Assembly (NCBI GenBank): GCA_043228905.1
Contig: JBHGNT010000022.1
Span: 2,542,001-2,606,000 of the forward strand
Direction: 5' to 3'
DNA: 64,000 nt
From: Azolla caroliniana
Taxonomy: Eukaryota > Polypodiophyta
Below, piece by piece: positions 29,401 to 38,148 of this stretch. Under the pieces are notes generated by a model. It was not told the origin of the DNA. It saw only the letters and a list, made by a program, of their open reading frames with translations, and did not search any database. Positions within the stretch are counted from its first letter, which is position 1. Each line of letters opens with the position of its first letter. The position numbers and the translations under genes are program-made.

Positions 29401-30041
29401 GTGTCCTTGAAACCCCAGAAGTGTCCACAAATCCTTGCGCGGAGGATCGTTTGGAGCGGTTACGCAAGATACAAGCGGATTTATCTACTCAACTCCAGCA
29501 AGCTCAACAATCACACAAGGACTACGCAGATCGTCATCGACTTCCATCCAGTTTTAACATTGGAGATCGGGTGTGGCTGCTACGACGACACATCAAGACT
29601 ACTCGCCCATGTGAGAAGTTGGATTATCGGCGATTAGGTCCTTTCCGTATTATCGGGAAGATTAATGATGTCGCTTTTCGTCTCGAGCTACCTCCGCAAC
29701 TTCGGATACACCCGGTGTTTCATAGTTCTCTCCTCGAACCCTATCACGAGAGCACTATCCCAGGACGTACTATACAACCTCCACCTCCTATCGAGCTCGA
29801 AGATGGACCTGAGTATGAGGTCGCTGCCATCCTCGATTCCAAGATTGTTCGCAACAAGCTCTACTATCTAGTCGATTGGCTAGGATATAGTCCCAGCGAG
29901 CGTACTTGGGAACCGATCGAGAATGTGACCAATGCTCGTGCTCTTCTAGAAGACTTCCATCGACGATATCCCGAGAAACCGGGTCCTCAATCCAAAACGA
30001 CTCGTGAAACTCGTCGTTTTAAAGGGGGGATAGTGTCATAA
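26430..30041 (+). CDS. Pol of chromovirus E (protease, reverse transcriptase, RNase H, integrase, chromodomain)
   Basis: The frame is open from 26430 to the stop at 30039-30041, inside the 3' LTR, with no breaks. Counting from 26484: protease LLDSGANSCF (Asp44), reverse transcriptase with VVDYRGLN and IIYLDDLLVYS (near 374-384), RNase H IIEADASDFALG, integrase zinc finger (HETYTAGHFG...CDTCCRAK, about 750-795) and DDE residues in ALDFITDLP (about 819), ISDRGPQFV (about 880) and DGQAERTNQ (about 916). Then come GPFRIIGKI, IHPVFHSSLLEP and a C-terminal chromodomain (EYEVAAILD...YLVDWLGY...RTWEP, about 1110-1160). No start codon is needed if Pol is made by -1 frameshifting from gag. All catalytic residues I can check are present. 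Confidence 0.93.
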   Translation, partial: PIRRRVKRLSPAKIGAVWLDSPRSVQPISGSIPSKQVSDVFVAQVAVSTKSTPPVHTLALLDSGANSCFMDRNFARAHQISLRKLPCPASVIVIDGRPIASGNIIEESEPVNIVLDNLTCVVSFNIISIPKHPIVLGLPWFELHDPDIDWRTREIRLRQTQGSTQKVATISLRQLREEGRKEEMFLFAISVQPSSTTKEESTVQLPEKYRQYADVFDKVQANTLPHHRPYDCAIDLQPGKEPPWGPIYNLSPTELEVLRAYIEENLENGFIRHSKSPAGAPIFFFKKKDGSLRLVVDYRGLNKVTVRNRYALPLISSLLERINGARFFTKIDLRGAYNLVRIRPGDEWKTAFRTRYGHFEYTVMPFGLTNAPAVFQHMANDIFRDLLDDFLIIYLDDLLVYSKTQEEHDSHVLLVLKRLREHGLYAKLEKCSFGCNQVEFLGYVISSEGISMDPAKVKTVIEWHTPRSVRDVQCFLGFANFYRKFIQNYSKIVLPLTQLTRKGQSFIWSKETDMAFESLKKAFTSAPILGHVDPEKPFIIEADASDFALGSILSQQGNDEKLHPVAFHSRKFDAAEINYEIHDKELLAIVDSFMQWRHFLEGSPHQVTVFSDHKNLAYFQDARVLNRRQARWAHFLTRFDFKITYRPGKHQGKADALSRRSYLTPRPGEPAFDNQKQVILGPARLQAAQVFDMPVDSDITNTIREDLKTDAFAQAILAQIDPSRASCSQSQSPGTDYRQFKYCDGLLFFKELLYVPNGSCRLRVVQNCHETYTAGHFGSTKTLDLVQRSFWWPRMRQFVEDFVRTCDTCCRAKMPRHHPYGLLEPLPIPSKPWQSIALDFITDLPVSKGFSAILTVVDRYTKMAHFLPCTKEISSEDTAEIVMREVCRHHGLPDNIISDRGPQFVSKFWKHLFKMLKVTCNLSSGYHPQTDGQAERTNQTLEQYLRCFLNYHQNDWADILQFAEFAYNNAIHASTKVTPFYAYTGYHPRWCVLETPEVSTNPCAEDRLERLRKIQADLSTQLQQAQQSHKDYADRHRLPSSFNIGDRVWLLRRHIKTTRPCEKLDYRRLGPFRIIGKINDVAFRLELPPQLRIHPVFHSSLLEPYHESTIPGRTIQPPPPIELEDGPEYEVAAILDSKIVRNKLYYLVDWLGYSPSERTWEPIENVTNARALLEDFHRRYPEKPGPQSKTTRETRRFKGGIVS
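26445..26451 (+). promoter_or_regulatory. Candidate -1 ribosomal frameshift site, gag/pol of element E
   Basis: GTTAAAC, read in the gag frame as G TTA AAC, six bases before the gag stop triplet's end and inside the 28-nt gag/pol overlap. It fits the -1 slippage arrangement and equals a heptamer used in known viral -1 frameshifting (arterivirus type). No downstream pseudoknot was worked out. Confidence 0.5.
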
Positions 30042-30323
30042 CTAGACTCGAACCCATAACCTTTTGTTACACGGGTCGAGACTTTACCATTAGGGTATGA
30101 ATTGTAATTTGAAGGATATTATTTTCATTTAGGTTTTATTGGGAAATTGATGTATATTCCAGATTTCTCTGGAACATTCTAGAAACTTCAGGAGTATTCC
30201 TGAAGACACTATAAAAGGAGGCGCAAGGCATTAGTTCGAACCAAATCGGTTCAACGCCAGTCTTAAGCCTTCTAACTACTGTTGTATATCTTCCGTCATA
30301 TAATACATATATCTTTCGCATCA

Positions 30324-30365
<42 letters not shown>

Positions 30366-30494
30366 ATTCCTTCTCTCAAAGTTCGACACCTCTCATAGTA
30401 CTAATCCTTCTCTGTCTTAGTACTATACCCCAACAATAGTACTAATCCTTCTTTTAGTACTAATTCCTTCTCTGCCTTAATAGAGTTCCTGACA
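30034..30494 (+). repeat. 3' LTR of chromovirus E
   Basis: 461 bp, TGTCATAACTAG to GTTCCTGACA, following the polypurine tract and followed by the TSD ccggg. Confidence 0.93.
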
Positions 30495-30499
30495 CCGGG

Positions 30500-30884
30500 A
30501 GGACCAACGGACATGTGACGTCACACTAATAAGAATAATAACTAAAAAAAAACAATCATGCAAAAGCGAGGAATGAATGGATGAAAGAGCGTGGAGCGAA
30601 AAGGTACGTAGTGGGCATTTAAAGCGCCACCACAGGACATAATGCTATTTTAAGTACGCGAAATGCACAAACTCGAAAAAGGCGCCAGAATGCACAAACA
30701 AAAACCATTGCGCGTAGAGACCCTCTATTTTCGCGAACCCAGGAGCACAGAAGCACCGAAACGCTGCAAGATTATCAGAAGAGAACCTGCGCACAGAGAA
30801 CCCCCGCCTTCTGAACTCTCTCTTTCTCAACCCCGCTCTCATCACCATCCATCCTCGCCACCGCAGTCCGACCCCGACACAAAA
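30500..30884 (+). other. End of element B pol and conserved pol-ORF3 spacer
   Basis: The last pol codons (GPTDM) end at TGA 30516-30518. The spacer shares GGAGCGAAAAGGTACG, GTGGGCATTTAAA and a coding-like stretch REPRSTEAP with element A. Here a frame starting at ATG 30663 is open without a stop into the ORF3 ATG at 30885, adding 74 possible N-terminal residues. Confidence 0.55.
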
Positions 30885-33667
30885 ATGGACCCGCAAACGA
30901 TGTCGGAAGCCGCCAAGACATGGCTGAAGCAACACGGGCTCGAGGGTTTCCTGATGATGATGGAAGTACCGCCACACAAAGAAGCCGACAAAGTGATCAA
31001 GGAAATCGATACAGAGTCATAACGGCAGAGGCGATTCGAGCGTTAACAGGCCTTCCGGAGGGAGGCATACTCACGATCGACAATCCAACCCCAGAGCAAC
31101 TCATCAGGTATTTTGGTGAATACTCTCTAGCCAGCAAGGGCTACCGGACACAGGGCGGCGGAGATATGCTATTCCGCGAAATTGCTCGTGTGCTCCATGA
31201 ATACGGCCACGTATACCCTAGACCCCCTGTCATGCCGCAGAACCGGGCAGGGATGATCATTGCCACCTATGAAGGGATCAAGGTGGATTGGCCGGTATTG
31301 ATTGCAGACGGGTTCTGTGCGGCGATCGAGATCGTCAGAGGCAAAGACGGCAAAGAAGGCCGAGACGGACGAAGGATATGCCATGTCGTAACGCAGTGGC
31401 TCACCCCGTTGGTGCCACCCGTTCAGACCATCCAGCCCAAGAAGCGAGGAAGAGTGCCGGACGGCACCCCAAGGACAGCTTCCAAACGGCAGCAGTTGTT
31501 GGCCTCTAAGGCCAGTAAGGGAAAGGCGGTGGATGCAGACCAGGCGGCAGCAGGAAGTGGCAGCCGGAAGCGCCCAACGGAGGCGCAGGAGGAACCACCG
31601 GCACGACCCGTAAAGGTCACACTCCGCTGACTGGTGAATCAAGCAGTGGACCCCTTGGCGGCAAAACTCAATGCCGGAGCTCAGGAGGAGGAAATAGAGG
31701 AGGAGCCTATGGAGCACCTCCAGCGACGGTCGTCGGCAAGGACCGTTGAGACAACCGGGAAACGTTCGGACCCTCAGACGGAGGGAACACCGGCTCCCCA
31801 TACTGAGACTCCTACGCCAAAGAAGGAACCGGAACCGGTGCAGAAGGAACCAGAAATAGAAGCCCCGGCACCACTGGCAACACCGGCAAGTCCCATTCCG
31901 CCAGAGCCGAAAAGGTCACTGCACCCTCCCTCGGTCAGCCAAGAAGAAGCGCAAGGGGACCAAGGACAGCAGGATGGTCCACGGGCAGAAACGGAACTGC
32001 AACTCAGCGCAACCAGGCGGGACCACCCCTCTACAAGTGAGCCCATCTATCAAACCTCCGTGCAAGCACAACAAGGCACCGGTAGCCTGTGGCTCCGGTG
32101 GATAGGCGAACAGATAGCCGGAGCAGTGGGGTATATAGAGGCGGAAGAAAGAGCGCAAAGCGAACGGTTGCTCGTCACAACCGAACAACTAGAGACGGCC
32201 CGGTCCAGAATCCGGTGCCTTGAAAAAGATTTGGATCAGGTCACGACGGAGATGGCTAAAATACGGATCCAATCACCGGTGACTCCCATAAGTGTACAGA
32301 ATAATGAAACGGAACGACCTGTACATAGGAATAAGACCCCGGCAACGGAAACCGTTCCGGCGAGAGATGCGGCGCAAGCTCGGGAGCTTGCGGAATTGAG
32401 AGAGGAACTTGCCGCACAAGAAGCGCTAAGGAGCCGTGAACGAGAATTGAAGACGGCGGCCGAAGCCGAATTAAAGAAGACTACTGAGAACCTCCGCCGG
32501 GCAGAGGAGAGCCTCCGGAAAGGCCATCAAGCGTACGACCGGCTAAAGGAGGAGAAAGACAAAGTGCTAGAGGAAAAGGACAAGCTGCGGAAAACGGCGG
32601 AAACAGAGATAGAACGGCTAAAGGAAGAGCTCCGCCAGCAGAAGGACCGCGAGGACCGGGCCCATCGTCAGATCAACGCACGGCTCAAGCAAAAGACGGA
32701 TGATTTTGAGCACCTGCACCGGGACTACAAACGGCTGGAAATAGAGCATAAAGAACGGATGGCTGAGCTCCAGCAGGCAGTTGATCGGGCCGCAACGGCG
32801 ATCGCCGACGAACGGGCGGAAAATACAAGACGCTTGGAAGAGGTGGAGAAGGTCCGGATGGAGCTCCAGAAGCAGCAGCAGGAAGACAAAGAGAGAGCGT
32901 CTACAGTATTGCAGAAATTACAAAGTACATATCAAAGGCAACTGACGCATTACAAGGCACAGGCGGAGGACAACGTAAAAATCATCAAACAACTGAAGGA
33001 GAAACGACAAGCGGCAGAAACCAAATCGCAATTGGGAACAAGCCGGATTCAGTCCATCCTCCGGGCATGGCTGAATCAGACGAAGCACTTGATTGATGAA
33101 AGCTCCGTAAAATGGTGGACAAAGTGGGCACAAAACGCGGCGGAACTCCAGTTGCTACGGGCGGATGTGGCAAACCGGCGGAAGGAAGGAGATGACTGTT
33201 ATACGCTGACTTCCGAGGACTTCACCGCCATACGGGACGAGCTGGCCGACGACTTCCAAGTCCTGGCAGATGAACAGTTGGCGCAGGTCAGACAGCTCGT
33301 AGCTCAGTTGGACGATGATAGGCTGGACGCTCAAATCCAGTTTGAAAGCTACGAGCGGTCCCGGGTACGGGAAGAAAAAGCACAAGAAGTGACAACGGTT
33401 AACCTTAGTGATGAGGAACCGTCATCGGCTGAGGGCTAGCCGGGAACCAGTCAACCGGAGACCACCACGACGCAGGTAGCAATGACGGAGACGCCGGTGT
33501 CAGAGCCACAAACGGAGGAGCAGCCGCAGCAACCACCAACGGACCCGCCGCAGCAGACAGCAACAGAGCAGCAACAACAACAACAACAACAACAACAACA
33601 ACCACTTCAAGATGAACCATTGGAGCCTCTCGAACAGAGCATTCTGGACATTTTGGACGAAGAATAG
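30885..33667 (+). pseudogene. Accessory protein ORF3 of element B (coiled-coil), broken
   Basis: The counterpart of ORF3 in element A, about 928 codons. It is broken by a 1-nt deletion near 31012, TGA 31628-31630 and TAG 33437-33439. Domain order is the same: N-terminal domain (AIRALTGLPEGG, LHEYGHVYPRPP, IKVDWPVLIADGF), Pro/Glu-rich linker, long coiled coil (32140-33000), conserved block (SVKWWTKWAQNAAEL, LTSEDFTAIRDELADDF, AQIQFESYERSR, 33095-33365). The tail is Gln-rich with a (CAA)n run at 33574-33602 and ends LEQSILDILDEE. The coiled-coil and Trp block are more conserved with A than the linker, which suggests selection on the protein in the ancestors. No membrane segment, nuclease or polymerase motif. 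Function unknown. Confidence 0.86.
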
Positions 33668-33721
33668 CAAGGGTCGGTTGTGGATTCGACGTACAAGGTA
33701 TTGTCCCATGGGCGTGCCATG

Positions 33722-34151
33722 TGTTACCGGCCGGCAAAGGAGTCCAGAGTGGGAAACGGAGAGCTAATTAAGTAGTAGGAATGTGGTTGTAATTAAGCTA
33801 TGAGTGTGGACGGACGGACCAGAATCGGTATGCCGTTCCGGATCCGGACCGATCCCGAACAGGTGCGGATGGCACCGTTTTGTAATACAGACCGGAAACC
33901 TATTTAAAGGCCCGGATACAATGTAATAGTTAGCGGTTAATTAATGAAAGCTTAAGCGTTGTTATATCTCTGTCAATTGCCGTTCTGTCTTAATTGTATA
34001 TCTTACGCGTGTTATGAAGACGATCCTAATAAGTAACTTAACTAAGTCGGATTAAGCGTTGAAGTCTAATCCGGTTGCCGTAACACCCTTTGGTGAAGTG
34101 TCTCACGTAGACACCCTGTGTTAGGCCATTGTCCGGCCCGAAGAGTTAACA
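33722..34151 (+). repeat. 3' LTR of element B
   Basis: 430 bp, TGTTACCGGCCGG to GAAGAGTTAACA, uninterrupted. It shows the intact target CTTACGCGTGTTATG used by the insertions in the 5' LTR. TSD gatgc follows. Confidence 0.92.
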
Positions 34152-34973
34152 GATGCCGATGGAGACCAGACTCCTCTTCAGCTTGAGGATGTGTCGTACT
34201 TCATGTAGGATTATCGAATTGCCATTTGGCAATTCAATTGGGACCTCACCGATCCCTACGATTATGCACTCTTGCCCATTGCCAAGTTGGATTGTGCCAC
34301 TCGCAATGGCCGAATAGTCTGAAAACCATTCGATGTTGGGGGTCAAGTGAAATGTGACCTCGGAGTCCAGCATCCACGTTCTTGCATCTTGTGCACTATA
34401 TAGGACTCCCCCGTTCGTGTCTTCCAAGCAGAGAACTTCTCCAGACTGGGATTCGGCAACATTGACTCGGTTGCCGGTTGGAGAACAGTTTGAATCGGAT
34501 TGTCCTTGTGTCTGATCAAATTGCCGATCATTATCCTTTCTATTTATCGACTAGTAGTTGGAAACATTGCGACCAAACTTTCTAGAGTTGGTACAAAAAG
34601 CACTTGATTGACTATTTCTCGGCTTTGGCCGTTGTCGATTATCTTTCCTTCTCGAGTTGTGGGCTTCTTCCAAATCATCGATGGTGAGGCCCATTGATTT
34701 TCACTGAATATCCTCAGTGAGTACTTGTCTGATTGTCTCATCCAAATTGAGGCTTGGACAACTATTGGAGAATGTCATTTAGAATACCTCCCAACTCCCC
34801 ATCAAGCCCCAAAGGAGGGCAAGGGCTTTAACTTCTTCTTCAAAGTTAATCCCGTGGGAGGAGAGTTCAGACAACACCCGGTTGAATTGAAGGTGTTGAC
34901 ATGAGAGGTTGCCAGATCCGTCTCACTCATCTTCATATTGAATAACGGTCACATCAATATGAGTTTCAATGAG
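34152..34973 (-). pseudogene. Copia element C, gag and protease region (right piece)
   Basis: Read leftward on the minus strand: gag (HGINFEEEVKALALL-like residues and LNLDETIRQVLTED near 34730-34900), then the protease region (WMLDSEVTFHLTPNIEWF, with LDSE where LDSGAT is usual) and ILHEVRHILKLKRSLVSIG, which ends exactly at element B. The continuation is at 14037. The gag N-terminus is missing, because LTR-like sequence begins at 34974. Stops and frameshifts are common. Confidence 0.78.
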
Positions 34974-35256
34974 TGTTGAGTATTGAAGTTTATGTTGCAC
35001 AAGGTTGAGGACCTATCAGTGAGTGTATCAAACAATACAAGCAGCATGCCAAATAGAGTTATGCACTGTGGCAAGATTCACGAATATGAAAGGCAGACAG
35101 TTGCACACACATAGAAATATTTAAGCTCAAAGAGACAATGTTACATTAGCCACCAATCTATCTTTACATAGTTAGTTACCTACTTATATAGTTAGGTTAA
35201 CTGTGTGTTCACATTAGAGATACAAGGTGAGAGGAATGAGACTTTTATCCCCAACA
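34974..35256 (-). repeat. LTR-like block next to copia element C
   Basis: On the minus strand it runs TGTTGGGGATAAAAG to ACTCAACA (283 bp), with ACTATATAAGTAGG as a TATA box. It directly abuts gag codons, and no initiator tRNA-Met site lies between, so it is either C's own 5' LTR joined by a deletion or an unrelated solo LTR. No second copy was found. Confidence 0.5.
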
Positions 35257-36883
35257 TGTTTCACTCAAACAAAGACAGTAACAATGATGGCAGTCGTCAC
35301 ACAAGTTTTGAAGAAACCGAAATTACTTTACAAACACTAATGGCGTGAGAAGATGATTCGACCGCATTCGCGATTGGAGACGATTAGCAATTCCGGCTTG
35401 GACGAAGAGATGTCTCACCCATAGTGTTTGATCCACTCACTTTCCTAGTGATGGCATTTTGGACGTACGGTGAAGTAGAGAACCCTGTACCAACGTTACT
35501 GACTGAAGTAGAAAACCCCCAACGCAACCACTACTAGACAATCCATAGAGCAAACCGAACAACCCAAGGATTGAGTCTAGTAGTTCACAAGCTGACGAAG
35601 AGGAGCCGACTACTGGATTTGAGGGAGTCATAGCCGACGACTTGAAGTTGAGGACTAAACTAGAGAAGGAAATGGAAGAGCCAACTTAAGGAGTCGACCA
35701 GCCACCCACAAGGACAAAACGGGTCAAGAATGAGCAATTGCCCCAATGAAACGACAAAGGATTATTTGTTGGAAGGGATGACCTAGAGAGCCAAGTCCGG
35801 GAAATGACAGAGATTCGGCCGATAGATAATTGGAGGTGGTCAAGTAGAGGGCGATCGAGTCGTACGTCAATGTGCAAAAAATGGTTGAGCCAGAAGAAGA
35901 GTAGGCAGTAGTGAAGGAGGTTCTTGTGGAGGAGATCACAATCAACACACTCAAATGATGTAGGGAAAAGGAGAAAATGTTAGAGGGTCGGAATCCGAAA
36001 TATCAGAAGATGTTGTGTTAAGATACCCAGACATACCAGCAACTACACATGAGTTCATGGCAATATTGCAATTCGGCACAAGCTACGAGATTGTGGAGTG
36101 GCTCAGCTACCAGACAATGCTTGCAACTTCCCGACTAGCAACCAAATGCCGATAGGGAGGTAGTCAAGAAATCCTTAAAGCCGAAGTTAAAATTGAAAAA
36201 GCCATGCAACAAAGTACGAGCATGTGGAGACACCGACGCTTGATATGTCACTAGCCAAAATGCACAAGGAATTCTCATAGTTTGGAACGCATCAAAGGAC
36301 GTGGCAGAACGGAATAAGAATATACGAAAGGTGGCGGATTGTGTGTCCAAGGGTTGGATGGATTCAAACAAACAAATAAAGCTATATGAGGAAATTTTGA
36401 AGGAAGCCAGAAAAATGTCAGTCGAAGGAGTCAAAACTGATAGAGCTCCAAAGGAGATAGTTCCAGCCAAAAGCGCATCAACAGAAAGAGAGCTATACAG
36501 AGAGAATTAAAGGATAAACATACCAATTTTGAAAAGCTATATAGAGAGTGTCAAGAGTTGAAAGCCAATTTCAATCAACAAAGGAAGCAAGGGCCGAAAC
36601 CAAAGATTGTGTTGCCTTGTACAACGAAACAAAGTTGTTCGAAACGGAAATAACAAAGGTTCAAAACGAAGCCAAAGAGGAGAAGGAAAGAATGATTAGG
36701 GAGCGAGACAGAATTATTGAAACTTCTTAGAAGACTCTGGAAATACTCAACGCAACTTTTTAATTGCAATTGCAAAATTATGCAGTACAATCTCAATCAA
36801 CAATAGCCACAATTAAGTGGCTGAAAGAGGAAAAACAGGCAGCAGGAACAAAAGCCGATATAGATACAAAAAGAATAAGGACC
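35257..36883 (+). pseudogene. ORF3 of Tat-like element D, N-terminal and middle part, decayed
   Basis: Short open pieces encode Lys/Glu-rich coiled-coil sequence (36301-36510, 36548-36730). Near 36780-36883 the residues TIATIKWLKEEKQAAGTKADIDTKRIR line up with the ORF3 segment IIKQLKEKRQAAETKSQLGTSRIQ of element B. The frame passes through the TSD at 36879-36883 and resumes at 42953 (last repeat copy) with IVARHRSRMKKR. Copia F therefore inserted into this gene. Diverged from A and B, so D is an older or different family with the same extra gene. Confidence 0.68.
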
Positions 36884-37208
36884 TGTTAAGATTACTTGCT
36901 TACACCACAAATGATAAAACATTAGTTATGAGGATAAAGACAAAATATGAGTTACAAAGAACAATAAGAAAAAGACAAAACAATAGTTACAAAGAAGTAA
37001 CGACTAGCCGCTACTTCTATGTATATATATATGAATGAAGTATTGTTTAGTTGTGTGTGTGATACTACATCTAGAGTTGTTACTGTAGGTTCTTACATTG
37101 TAATACACTTGTCTTAATCTAATATCTTACCTTGTTCTACATTCTTCCAAAAATCTCTCTCTTTCTCTATTGTCAATCCAACCCATTCTGTTCTAAACTT
37201 TTCTTACA
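36884..37208 (+). repeat. 5' LTR of copia element F
   Basis: 325 bp, TGTTAAGATTAC to CTTTTCTTACA, followed by TGGTATTAGAGC (37209-37220), the initiator tRNA-Met primer site. Confidence 0.85.
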
Positions 37209-37310
37209 TGGTATTAGAGCTTAGTTGCACGATCTGAATCTCATACTCCCCTATAACCAACAAAACTCACCACGGATTATTTCAAATAAACAAATCTTAG
37301 TACTATCACT

Positions 37311-38148
37311 ATGGCAAGCTCAAGCAGAAAATATACCTTGGACAAATTAATGGAAAAAAACTACAAAACCTAGAAGACTCGAATGGAGCTGCTACTTGAT
37401 GTTGAGGAGCTCCTCGACATCACAACTAGCGCTAGTCCAGAACCTACAAAACGAGAGTTAGACGAATGGCACAAGTGGCGAAAGCTGGATAAAAGAGCTA
37501 GACTAGAGATAATGTTAAATGTAGATGAAAAACAGTTAGAAATTATTCGAAAATTCACATCTGCAGCTACGATGTGGGCAAAACTAAAGGAACTATACGA
37601 ACCTCAAGATGGTACAACCAAACTCCACACCTTAGCTACCCTGTTTAGTATGTGTGTTTTACATGAAGAAGAAGATGTTCCTACCTTCTTATCAACTTGG
37701 GAGGCAGCCATGGATGATGCAACTACCGTCGGCAACTGCATCTCAAAAGACATCAAGATTGGATTAATGCTAAGCAAACTTCCCGAATCTTGGGGAACAT
37801 TCATCACTATGCATAGTAGCACCGCAACATTGTCTGAGCTACTTACTAAGATCTGCCATGAAGACATTCGACGACAAAAGAAGAATAATGCTCAACCGGT
37901 CGCAATGGCAGTCTCCATCAATCGGTTCCAAAGGGGTCATCCAACAAACCAGGAAAAGTACAGACTTGATAAAGTAAGAAATAGTGAGTTTAATAATAAT
38001 AAAATTTACATTAAGAGTGAAGCACAAAAATACTATGGGAACAACTCACGAAAAAATGGAAGCTTTAGAATCATCTATAGATATTGCAAGAAGGAAGGAC
38101 ATACCGATCGAGTATGTCGCCTAAAGCAAGCAGAGAAGAACTCCAACT
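37311..38148 (+). pseudogene. Gag of copia element F
   Basis: ATG 37311, one early TAG at 37371-37373 where copia gags have Trp (TWKTRMELLL pattern), then open to TGA 38146-38148. It contains the copia gag (UBN2-type) core LWDV/ELLDIT-like start, ATMWAKLKELYEPQDG, LATLFSMCVLHEEEDV and LPESWGTFITM. A zinc knuckle YRYCKKEGHTDRVC lacks its first Cys. Non-functional. Confidence 0.82.

Larger units (their letters stand above)
24736..30494 (+). mobile_element. Chromovirus E (Ty3/gypsy, sushi/Tcn-like), apparently intact
   Basis: 5759 bp, TSD ccggg (24731-24735 and 30495-30499), LTRs 24736-25198 and 30034-30494. Separate gag (25288-26457) and pol (to 30041) are both open throughout, and a polypurine tract (AAAGGGGGGATAG, 30021-30033) is present. 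The LTRs differ visibly only in the length of a (CT)n run, so insertion is very recent and the copy may be active. No tRNA-type TGG primer site follows the 5' LTR. Instead a self-complementary site is present. Gag and pol in different frames, and gag resembling sushi-type gag, are unlike typical plant chromoviruses. Confidence 0.93.
14038..34151 (+). mobile_element. Tat-like LTR retrotransposon B, full length but carrying nested insertions
   Basis: The outer element of a nested block on the plus strand. Its TSD is catgc (14033-14037) against gatgc (34152-34156), one mismatch. Removing the nested elements leaves LTR, primer site, gag (18927-20597), pol (to 30518), ORF3 (30885-33667) and LTR. 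The 5' LTR lacks about 35 bp present in the 3' LTR, and several substitutions separate them, so B is older than A. All three genes are broken. Two Arg positions read as CGA-like codons in A are TGA here, consistent with decay of methylated CpG. Confidence 0.92.

Noticed and set aside
34974-35256. Certain 5' LTR of copia element C
   Set aside because: LTR-like ends are present but no primer-binding site and the gag N-terminus is missing, so ownership cannot be asserted; listed only as LTR-like.
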